From: Deltaproteobacteria bacterium
GTDB lineage: Bacteria > Bdellovibrionota > O2-12-FULL-43-9 > JACQJE01
Reading direction: 5' to 3'
Assembly (NCBI GenBank): GCA_016205125.1
Contig: JACQJE010000019.1
Location: 1-6,006 of the forward strand
Length of the DNA stretch: 6,006 nucleotides
In this document: positions 1 through 4,859 of the stretch, piece by piece
Position numbering within the stretch: the first letter of the stretch is position 1
Layout: each line of letters opens with the position of its first letter
Program-made: the position numbers and the translations under genes
The notes under the pieces: model-generated
The model's input: only the letters and a program-made list of their open reading frames with translations
Databases searched by the model: none
Told to the model about the DNA's origin: nothing

Positions 1-1108
1 GAGGGGGCGGTGTGTGCGTGGTTCGCCCTTTTCTTCCTGTCGGGAGGGCAACTTGAGGAATTTTAAAGCCGTCTTTCTCCAGATAAAAGATCAGTTCGCG
101 GTGCTTTACGTGTGAAGAATTGAGCGCTTCTGTGGTTGTGAGAATGGGTGAAGCACAGGCGTCTTCTTTTTCAAAGATCTTCACCCACTCTTTCAATGGT
201 TTTTCTGCGAAACGTCTTTCCAGTGTCTGTCGGAGGACTTTAAGTTTGTCCGGATCCTGCGCCTTTTCACTGTCGATGAAACAGTCCTTCCATTCTGGAA
301 TCCCCATGACTTTGCAGAAACGCCGCCAGAATTTTTCTTCAAGGGCCACAACTGCCATATAGCGGTTGTCTGCTGTCCGATACGCAGAGCATTGAGGAAT
401 TTTCCCAGTGACATATTCACTTCCTCGCTTTAAGTCTCGCCCTGTCGCAAAGTGTGCTCCGAGCAGCATGATCATCGCAGCGATAGAGCCATCGGTCATG
501 GAGATGTCGAGAAATGTCCCCTCTCCCGAGCGCTCCCGATAGAGAAGGGCGCCGAGAATCGCAATGGCGGCCGGGAAGGTTCCGCCGCAGAGATCTGCAA
601 TTTGTACTCCTGGAAAGGTTGGGGGTGCATCATGAGAGCCGATTGTATCAAGGATGCCGCTCAGGGCCGCGTAATTTGGATCGTGGCCGGCGAGATGGCT
701 CCATGGCCCCTCTTGGCCGAAACCTGTGATGGAACAGTAAATCAATCTTGGGGATCGATGTGAGAGGGTCTCATAATCGAGACCCAGTTTTTTCATGACA
801 CCGGGCCGGAAGTTTTCAATCAGGACATCGGCCTTGGAAATCAACCTTCTTGCCACTTCCTGGCCTTCATCTGCTTTTAAATTGACCCCGATGCTCTCTT
901 TATCCCGATTGAGCATCGTAAAATACGATCCGTGATGCCCAAGCAGAGGGGGAATGTGGCGCGTGTAATCCCCCTGAGTTGGTTCCTCAATTTTAACGAC
1001 CCGAGCGCCAAGTTCGGCGAGATAAAGGGTGCAGAGCGGACCGGGCAGAAAGCGGGAAAAGTCGACGACGACAATCCCTTCCAAAGGTAAGTAGGGCCTC
1101 TTTTTCAT
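1..1108 (-). CDS. CaiB/BaiF family III CoA-transferase, AMACR-like (3' end cut by window)
   Basis: Family III CoA-transferases move CoA between acyl groups; the alpha-methylacyl-CoA racemase (AMACR) branch epimerises 2-methylacyl-CoA thioesters by proton abstraction. The 369 visible residues cover nearly the usual 360-400 length. The N-terminus reads LEGIVVVDFSRFLPGPLCT (9-27), followed by LGARVVKIEEP (33-43), LNRDKESIGVNLK (66-78) and ADVLIENFRPG (93-103), all family signatures. By memory of mycobacterial MCR, the triad His126/Asp156/Glu241 corresponds here to His142 (GHDPNY), Asp172 (QIADLCGG) and Glu257 (VVALEEKF), so racemase chemistry is possible. No signal peptide or membrane segment is seen, so it is presumably cytosolic. 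ATG 1108 is chosen because the conserved N-terminus starts right after it; the upstream SD is weak (a GAAAGG abuts the start). It is transcribed divergently from the next gene. The substrate cannot be told: a CoA-transferase with another acyl group remains possible. Confidence 0.9.
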   Translation of the reverse strand, partial: MKKRPYLPLEGIVVVDFSRFLPGPLCTLYLAELGARVVKIEEPTQGDYTRHIPPLLGHHGSYFTMLNRDKESIGVNLKADEGQEVARRLISKADVLIENFRPGVMKKLGLDYETLSHRSPRLIYCSITGFGQEGPWSHLAGHDPNYAALSGILDTIGSHDAPPTFPGVQIADLCGGTFPAAIAILGALLYRERSGEGTFLDISMTDGSIAAMIMLLGAHFATGRDLKRGSEYVTGKIPQCSAYRTADNRYMAVVALEEKFWRRFCKVMGIPEWKDCFIDSEKAQDPDKLKVLRQTLERRFAEKPLKEWVKIFEKEDACASPILTTTEALNSSHVKHRELIFYLEKDGFKIPQVALPTGRKGRTTHTPPP

Positions 1109-1127
1109 CCTTTCGTCTCTTGTTGAT

Positions 1128-1156
1128 TTGTGACTCAGTCGCAGAAGGTATATAAT
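1128..1156 (+). promoter_or_regulatory. sigma70-type promoter for the small membrane protein gene
   Basis: A -35 hexamer TTGTGA (1128-1133, 4 of 6 consensus) is followed by exactly 17 bp and a perfect -10 TATAAT (1151-1156). Transcription would start near 1163, giving an untranslated leader of about 90 nt before the ATG at 1254. The prediction rests on sequence match only. Confidence 0.6.
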
Positions 1157-1176
1157 GAACTTGCTCATGACGGCAA
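1149..1176 (-). promoter_or_regulatory. possible divergent promoter for the CoA-transferase gene
   Basis: On the minus strand TTGCCG (1176-1171) and TATATA (1154-1149) are separated by 16 bp. The -10 box shares its A/T-rich bases with the plus-strand promoter, and the -35 box falls in the centre of the dyad at 1164-1184. Both hexamers are only partial matches, so this is weaker than the plus-strand call. Transcription would start near 1142, about 34 nt before the ATG at 1108. Confidence 0.3.
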
Positions 1177-1184
1177 GTCATGAG
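1164..1184. promoter_or_regulatory. 8-bp perfect inverted repeat at the divergent promoters (candidate operator)
   Basis: CTCATGAC (1164-1171) and GTCATGAG (1177-1184) are perfect reverse complements around the five bases GGCAA. The dyad begins at the predicted +1 of the plus-strand promoter and overlaps the possible minus-strand -35 box. It could be a repressor or activator site for both genes, or a 5' hairpin in the plus-strand transcript. The inverted repeat is seen directly; the function is inference. Confidence 0.4.
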
Positions 1185-1253
1185 GCCATCACTTCGCTTT
1201 TTGTGGCAGCGGTTCAAAAAGTAGTCAGACATCAACTGCGATGGAGCGCACCA

Positions 1254-1532
1254 ATGAATAATACATTTAATCCGCGTACGCTGGGATGTACGGCAGGGAT
1301 TCTCTGGGGATTAGCCCTTTTCCTCACAGCATTGGGCGGTTCCTTTTTTCAGTGGGGGCACGATTTTATCCTCGTTTTTAGTTCCGTCTATATAGGGTAT
1401 GCACCGACGTTTGTGGGGGCTGTCGTCGGCCTCTTCTGGGGGTTGGTCGATGGTTTCATTTGTGGGTTTATCTTTGCGTGGCTCTACAACTGTTGCCTGA
1501 AATGCGGCTTCTGCCGCGGCGGCGGCAAGTAA
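1254..1532 (+). CDS. small integral membrane protein of the family often annotated 'bacteriophage holin'
   Basis: The product has 92 residues and is strongly hydrophobic. A first membrane helix spans about residues 10-28 (GILWGLALFLTALGG) and a long second hydrophobic stretch about 51-78 (GAVVGLFWGLVDGFI, IFAWLYN); residues 37-48 are also hydrophobic. The pattern GILWGL, then VYIGYAPTF, then GLFWGLVDGFI and AWLYN matches, from memory, a small chromosomal family that databases name bacteriophage holin; a role in lysis is unproven, and nothing phage-like is nearby. ATG 1254 is preferred over upstream in-frame starts because GGAG lies 7 nt before it and the conserved segment starts soon after; an extension to 1155 would overlap the -10 box. 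The tail is unusual: four cysteines in CCLKCGFC plus a Gly-Lys end. A 5-bp hairpin GCGGC-TTCT-GCCGC lies at 1504-1517. Transcription is probably from the TATAAT promoter at 1151. Confidence 0.75.
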   Translation: MNNTFNPRTLGCTAGILWGLALFLTALGGSFFQWGHDFILVFSSVYIGYAPTFVGAVVGLFWGLVDGFICGFIFAWLYNCCLKCGFCRGGGK

Positions 1533-1566
1533 TCAAGTGCCCCTTACCGTGATCCGCCATCAAAAT

Positions 1567-1602
1567 CCCCTCTCCCTTGATGGGAGAGGGTTAGGGAGAG
1601 GG
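1567..1602. repeat. REP-like palindrome with a third repeated arm
   Basis: CCCTCTCCC (1568-1576), the loop TTGAT and GGGAGAGGG (1582-1590) form a perfect 9-bp stem. After TTA, a third copy of the arm, GGGAGAGGG, follows at 1594-1602, so the left arm can pair with either right arm. This CCCTCTCCC/GGGAGAGGG pattern resembles intergenic palindromes found in many copies in bacterial genomes. No T-tract follows, so it is not a standard intrinsic terminator, although it could protect 3' ends or weaken read-through into the next gene. Confidence 0.65.
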
Positions 1603-1640
1603 TGAAAAAGTAAATTTTTGCATGATTTTCAATCCCCCTC

Positions 1641-1659
1641 TTCCCCCCTGGTGGGGGAG
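1641..1659. repeat. second GC-rich intergenic palindrome
   Basis: TTCCCCC (1641-1647) pairs with GGGGGAG (1653-1659), with one T-G wobble, around the loop CTGGT. It lies about 40 bp after the first palindrome and about 35 bp before the GTG start of the next gene. Its pyrimidine-rich left flank AATCCCCCTC resembles dispersed palindromic repeats. Placed between SD-less sequence and the real SD at 1681, it is probably upstream of the coding region and argues against translation from 1618. Confidence 0.5.
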
Positions 1660-1692
1660 CTATTTTCACGGCATTACCGCAAGGAGAAAAGT

Positions 1693-2934
1693 GTGCGGAC
1701 TAAACAATCATTCTTACTGGTCCGGAACTTTATCTTGGTTCTTTTACTTTCATCTGTGGCCGAGGCCGCTCTTCCCAAACTGGGGAGAATCTCTATTCTC
1801 GATCGAAACCTTTCGACTTCCGTCATCAGTTATGAAGGAGATCTGTTGACGTGGGGTGGAAGGGGAGAGGGATGGCATGCGAACGGAGTCGTCCATCTCT
1901 ATGATCCTGCGCAAAAAGAAAAGAGCGATTTTTTTGTGATGAGCAATTTTGTGGGAGAAGTGGAGCTCCTGGGTGAAGAGCTGGTTTATGCGGGTCTTGT
2001 GGCAGAGGGCTACCGGGAGGTCTCTTCAAAGCTGGCACTCTTGCCGTCAAAAGATGGGGTGTTTGATGTCGAAGGGGAGGAGTTGCTTTCGGAAGGGATT
2101 GAAGGGGAAATCGCCACAGGGAGGGGGGACGAAGAACGCTGGATTGCCTGGACCAAAGTGGAAAGAGGGAGATCGGAGATTTTCATTCGCTCCGTCAATG
2201 GCAGAAGAATCCTGCTTCCCACTCAAGGGGTGAAGGAACGGCACTCTCCCCGGATGGATGAGAGATGGCTCGTCTGGATCGAAAGAGGGGAAAAAGAGGA
2301 AGATGGCGATCCTGAGGTGATTCTCTTTGACCTTGCGGCAAGAAACCCTCTGCGCATCACCGATGATGACCTCATTCAATCAGCTCCCGATGTGAGCCGC
2401 TGGGGGATTGTCTGGCAGCAGAGGGAGGAGGATCACTGGCGCATTTATGGAAAGGCTTTTGGTCAGGATGCAATTGTGCCATTGACCCAAGTCAGGACTG
2501 CGCTTGAAGAAGAGCATCTTAGTCCGCGCCTCTGGGATCATTATCTGGTGTGGGAGAGGCTGATCCCCTCCTTTGGGACTGAAATCGTCATTCAGGATCT
2601 CGAAACAGGTCTCTCAAACATTGCATGGTTCAAGCTCTTTGAACTTGACAATAGATGGCGGATGGGACTGACAAGCTCCCCAGTGATTGGAGAAAAGGGG
2701 ATTGCCTTCCTCGATTATCGTCTGCGTGCAATCCGTCCCCCTGACTTTCGCCCCAAAAAGTCCTTCGCTTCGCTCAGTGTACTTTTTGGGGACCCCGACT
2801 GGTCCTGCCCACCCTATCCGTATCGGCCTGATCCCTATCCCTGGCCAAATCCTTACGATCCCCGTTGCCGGCCGGGATCCTCCATTGAAACAACCCTCCG
2901 CTGGTTGCCATTTGAGGAGCAGCGGAGTAAATAG
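1693..2934 (+). CDS. exported TolB/WD40-like beta-propeller protein, function unknown
   Basis: This 413-residue protein starts at GTG 1693, which has AAGGAG at 1681-1686 six bases upstream and directly precedes a clear signal peptide. That peptide has a basic start (VRTKQ), a hydrophobic core (FILVLLL) and an AEA|ALP cleavage site after residue 25. The body shows repeated units of the form SP-x(4)-WLVW (185-195), SAPDVSRWGIVW (230-241), SPRLWDHYLVW (277-287) and SPVIGEKGIAF (329-339). Most are followed by a strand such as EVILFDL, RIYGKA or EIVIQDLETG, typical of TolB-like propeller blades. These proteins are usually periplasmic or surface binders; no enzyme motif is seen. Residues 355-367 are encoded by a palindromic element. 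The tail from about 371 is Pro/Tyr/Asp-rich between Cys372 and Cys392. An upstream in-frame TTG (1618) would bury the signal peptide and is rejected. I do not recognise a specific gene. Confidence 0.75.
   Translation: MRTKQSFLLVRNFILVLLLSSVAEAALPKLGRISILDRNLSTSVISYEGDLLTWGGRGEGWHANGVVHLYDPAQKEKSDFFVMSNFVGEVELLGEELVYAGLVAEGYREVSSKLALLPSKDGVFDVEGEELLSEGIEGEIATGRGDEERWIAWTKVERGRSEIFIRSVNGRRILLPTQGVKERHSPRMDERWLVWIERGEKEEDGDPEVILFDLAARNPLRITDDDLIQSAPDVSRWGIVWQQREEDHWRIYGKAFGQDAIVPLTQVRTALEEEHLSPRLWDHYLVWERLIPSFGTEIVIQDLETGLSNIAWFKLFELDNRWRMGLTSSPVIGEKGIAFLDYRLRAIRPPDFRPKKSFASLSVLFGDPDWSCPPYPYRPDPYPWPNPYDPRCRPGSSIETTLRWLPFEEQRSK
2751..2791. repeat. palindromic element inside the coding region of the exported protein
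   Basis: CCCCAAAAAGT (2751-2761) and ACTTTTTGGGG (2781-2791) are perfect 11-bp reverse complements. The 19-base centre contains TTCGCTTCGCTCAG, very like the core of dispersed palindromic repeats in many bacteria (the CTTCGACTTCGCTCAG type). The element sits between the propeller body and the Pro/Tyr-rich tail and is read through in frame as roughly PKKSFASLSVLFG. It resembles in principle the in-frame palindromic elements known from Rickettsia. Confidence 0.7.
2905..2933 (+). promoter_or_regulatory. possible tRNA-Pro promoter inside the end of the upstream gene
   Basis: TTGCCA (2905-2910, 5 of 6 of the -35 consensus) is followed by 17 bp and TAAATA (2928-2933), a modest -10 match. Transcription would start near 2941, about 17 nt before the mature tRNA 5' end. 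The -10 overlaps the stop codon of the exported protein gene. Co-transcription with that gene is the alternative. Confidence 0.35.
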
Positions 2935-2957
2935 ATTACCGGAAATGAAAGATACAT

Positions 2958-3034
<77 letters not shown>

Positions 3035-3054
3035 TATCTATTCTAGACTGCGTA

Positions 3055-3063
3055 TGCTATATT
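3055..3063 (+). promoter_or_regulatory. extended -10 promoter for the RRM/helicase cassette
   Basis: TGC-TATATT (3055-3063) fits the extended -10 pattern TGnTATAAT with one mismatch. No good -35 lies 17 bp upstream, which extended -10 promoters tolerate. Transcription would begin near 3070, giving a leader of about 80 nt. The site lies just after the tRNA-Pro CCA end. Confidence 0.45.
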
Positions 3064-3074
3064 CAGCCCCCAAT

Positions 3075-3098
3075 TGAGTTTGCTTCTAATGAGTTTGC
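3075..3098 (+). repeat. two 9-bp direct repeats in the leader of the RRM gene
   Basis: TGAGTTTGC occurs at 3075-3083 and again at 3090-3098, a 15-base period. Both copies fall inside the predicted untranslated leader, and GCCCC (3066-3070) could pair with GGGGC (3105-3109) to enclose them in one loop. Repeated short single-stranded motifs in front of a gene for an RNA-binding protein would suit an autoregulatory binding site; that is inference. Confidence 0.45.
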
Positions 3099-3115
3099 AG
3101 GCGTGGGGCCTAATT

Positions 3116-3146
3116 CCTCTTTAGCGGCTTCTCAGCCTTAAGGAGG
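3116..3146 (+). promoter_or_regulatory. leader hairpin that pairs the whole Shine-Dalgarno of the RRM gene
   Basis: CCTCTTTA (3116-3123) pairs with TAAGGAGG (3139-3146) as an 8-bp helix with one G-U wobble. Inside it, a G-U pair and a bulged C lead into GGCT (3126-3129) paired with AGCC (3134-3137), closed by the tetraloop TCTC. The 3' arm is the Shine-Dalgarno itself, AAGGAGGT (3140-3147), four bases before the ATG. When folded, the ribosome site is hidden; when melted or bound, an unusually strong SD is exposed. The pairing is seen directly; switching by temperature or by a protein is inference. Confidence 0.55.
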
Positions 3147-3151
3147 TAAAT

Positions 3152-3460
3152 ATGGGCAAGAAACTATACGTAGGCAATCTTCCATTTTCAGCGACTGAAC
3201 AGGTTCTCATGGACACGTTCGCGCAATGCGGAAAGGTAGAATCCGCTAAAATTATCATTGATCGTGATACCGGACGCAGCAAAGGCTTTGGTTTCGTGGA
3301 GATGTCCACTGAGGCTGAGGCGGCAGATGCGATCAGCAAGTTCAATGGGGCTGATTGCGACGGGCGCGCTATGACTGTCAACGAAGCGAAGCCAATGGTG
3401 CCTCGTGATGAGCGCATGTCCCGTGGTGGCTTTGGTGGTGGACGTAGCAATCGTTACTGA
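3152..3460 (+). CDS. RRM-domain RNA-binding protein with short glycine-rich tail
   Basis: This 102-residue protein is a single RNA recognition motif. RNP2 is KLYVGNLPF (4-12) and RNP1 is KGFGFVEM (44-51), with the aromatic residues Tyr6, Phe46 and Phe48 that stack on RNA bases. The segment ADAISKFNG (58-66) is the usual second helix. The tail RGGFGGGRSNRY resembles the Gly/Arg tails of cyanobacterial Rbp and proteobacterial RRM proteins, some of which are cold-induced RNA chaperones. The ATG at 3152 follows a near-perfect SD (AAGGAGGT, 3140-3147), which the leader hairpin can sequester. The helicase start lies 10 nt after the stop, so both genes probably share one transcript and act on the same structured RNAs in the cytoplasm. 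The family and fold are certain; the physiological role is inferred from context. Confidence 0.95.
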   Translation: MGKKLYVGNLPFSATEQVLMDTFAQCGKVESAKIIIDRDTGRSKGFGFVEMSTEAEAADAISKFNGADCDGRAMTVNEAKPMVPRDERMSRGGFGGGRSNRY

Positions 3461-3470
3461 TCCAATCCAA

Positions 3471-4604
3471 ATGAAATCTTTCCAGGAATTGAACCTGCAC
3501 CCCACTCTTGCTCAAGCCATCCAAGCGATGCGTTTCACGATCCCGACCCCGATTCAGGCCCGGGCGATCCCAGTGGCGCTTGCCAGAAGGGACCTGATCG
3601 GTTGCGCGCAGACTGGGACCGGAAAAACGGTGGCATTTTGCATTCCGCTTCTCACACACCTGCTCAAAGCGAATGACAAAACCGGGCTCGTGCTCGTTCC
3701 GACGCGCGAACTTGCGCAACAAGTTGCAGGTGTTTTGAAATCGCTCTCTCGCTTTTGCCCCCAGGTGAAATCCGCCGTTCTGATTGGCGGTGTGGCGATG
3801 CAGCCACAGATTTCAGCACTTCGGCAACAACCGAAGATTCTTATCGCGACCCCCGGCAGGCTTCTTGATCACCTGAATCGAGGAACGGTCTCTCTTTCCA
3901 GAACCGATATCCTGGTTCTAGATGAAGCGGATCGGATGCTAGATATGGGTTTTGCGCCGCAGCTTCGCCAACTCTTGAGATATTTGCCGAAAGTTCGCCA
4001 GACACTGCTCTTCTCGGCCACCTGGTCGTCAAGCATGGACCGGCTTTCGGCTCAGCACCTGAGGGATCCCATACGGATCACGATCGGCCCTATCAGTCAG
4101 GCCGCTTCTCAAATTGAACAGACCATGGTTGCGACAACGACAAAACTTAAGAATGATGCGCTGCTTGACGAACTCATTCAGACGCAAGGCTCCGTTCTCG
4201 TCTTCGCGAGAACACAGCATAGAACCGATCGCGTAGCTAAATATCTCAACAGCTATGGGCTTGAGGTGAATCGAATCCACGGCGGCCGCACTCAGGGACA
4301 GCGAACTTCTGCTCTCAAGAATTTTCGGGACGGAAAGACCCGCATCCTGATTGCTACAGATATCGCGGCTCGCGGGATCGATATCACACATATATCTCAT
4401 GTCATTAATTACGATCTTCCGCAGTCTCCGGAGGATTACATTCATCGGATCGGCCGCACCGCTCGAGCGGGTGCCACGGGAGAGGCAATTTCCCTCGTCA
4501 CGCCGGAGGAAAACGGACAGTGGCGTCTGATTTTGCGTCTGCTGAAGCAGAGTGGCTCGCCGGCTCCGCAATCCCGTCAATCGATTGCTCAAGTCGATTG
4601 TTGA
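3471..4604 (+). CDS. DEAD-box ATP-dependent RNA helicase, RhlE-like minimal core
   Basis: The enzyme uses ATP to unwind short RNA duplexes in ribosome assembly, mRNA decay or cold adaptation. The 377 residues carry all core motifs: Q motif with Phe4 and PTPIQ (25-29), motif I AQTGTGKT (46-53), Ia PTREL (77-81), Ib TPGR (127-130), II DEAD (151-154), III SAT (182-184), IV VLVFART (242-248), V ATDIAARGID (295-304) and VI HRIGRTARAG (325-334). It ends about 40 residues after motif VI with no basic or RNA-binding extension, so it is a bare two-RecA core; the RRM partner encoded just before it could provide RNA binding. ATG 3471 is chosen because the Q motif starts there; an in-frame ATG at 3405 would overlap the RRM gene and add an unrelated hydrophobic leader. 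There is no SD before 3471, so translation is probably coupled to the RRM gene, which ends 10 nt upstream. The subfamily call is tentative. Confidence 0.95.
   Translation: MKSFQELNLHPTLAQAIQAMRFTIPTPIQARAIPVALARRDLIGCAQTGTGKTVAFCIPLLTHLLKANDKTGLVLVPTRELAQQVAGVLKSLSRFCPQVKSAVLIGGVAMQPQISALRQQPKILIATPGRLLDHLNRGTVSLSRTDILVLDEADRMLDMGFAPQLRQLLRYLPKVRQTLLFSATWSSSMDRLSAQHLRDPIRITIGPISQAASQIEQTMVATTTKLKNDALLDELIQTQGSVLVFARTQHRTDRVAKYLNSYGLEVNRIHGGRTQGQRTSALKNFRDGKTRILIATDIAARGIDITHISHVINYDLPQSPEDYIHRIGRTARAGATGEAISLVTPEENGQWRLILRLLKQSGSPAPQSRQSIAQVDC
4578..4600 (+). terminator. 7-bp hairpin at the helicase stop codon, weak terminator candidate
   Basis: CAATCGA (4578-4584) and TCGATTG (4594-4600) are perfect reverse complements around a 9-base loop, just before the TGA at 4602. 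There is no T-tract after it, so it is not a typical intrinsic terminator. It could stabilise the 3' end of the message or arise by chance in coding sequence. Confidence 0.2.
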
Positions 4605-4677
4605 AGTGTGCTAAATAGCTCGCATTTTGGTGTTATTGCGTTGCCTCAACGAATTGCCGGCATACCAGTGCCAGACT

Positions 4678-4853
4678 TTACCAGATCGAATTGGTGGGCT
4701 TATCTTTCCATTCTGACGTTTTGCTTCCATAAAGGAGTTGCTCCCCACGTGTTGCTTGAATGGCGGTGATGGGTCGCTTCAATTTGAAGGCCTTGATCGC
4801 TTCGAGAATTGAACTGCCCTCTGTGTCAATATAGAGTGAGACAGTTCTTCCAT
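4678..4853 (-). pseudogene. possible frameshifted third ORF after the HEPN gene
   Basis: An ATG at 4853-4851 lies 6 nt after the HEPN stop but meets a stop after 24 codons. One frame over, an open stretch runs to the TAA at 4680-4678. It reads RTVSLYIDTEGSSILEAIKA, then FKLKRPITAIQATRGEQLLY, then GSKTSEWKDKPTNSIW: 56 protein-like residues with alternating strands and helices and no start codon of its own (an in-frame TAG precedes it). Adding one base after ATGGAA would join the ATG to this frame. So this looks like a small gene with a single-base deletion, or a sequencing error, as third gene of the HEPN/MNT unit. I do not recognise the family. Chance openness over 56 codons cannot be excluded. 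Confidence 0.35.
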
Positions 4854-4859
4854 GCTAAT

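Noticed and set aside
120..763. Several plus-strand ORFs across the left end
   Set aside because: They are shadows of the minus-strand CoA-transferase, whose reading frame and family motifs are continuous through the region.
1155..1253. Upstream start for the small membrane protein
   Set aside because: The ATG at 1155 overlaps the TATAAT box, and the extra 33 residues are translated from the dyad and leader. ATG 1254 has GGAG at proper spacing.
1567..1602. CRISPR-like or intrinsic terminator reading of the GGGAGAGGG repeats
   Set aside because: There are no regular spacers and no T-tract. A dispersed palindromic repeat fits better.
1618..1692. TTG start giving a 438-residue exported protein
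   Set aside because: It would place 25 residues encoded by an intergenic palindrome in front of a clear signal peptide. GTG 1693 has a good SD and starts the signal peptide directly.
3405..3470. Upstream in-frame ATG extending the helicase by 22 residues
   Set aside because: The extension overlaps the glycine-rich end of the RRM gene and encodes an unrelated hydrophobic stretch; the helicase Q motif begins at ATG 3471.
4029..4592. Minus-strand ORF of 187 residues
   Set aside because: It lies wholly antisense to the C-terminal RecA domain of the helicase, whose motifs are intact, and it shows no recognisable domain.
4605..4677. Intergenic stretch between the helicase and the decayed ORF
   Set aside because: Only a weak 4-bp hairpin (GGCA/TGCC) is visible. 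No promoter, terminator or attachment site could be supported.
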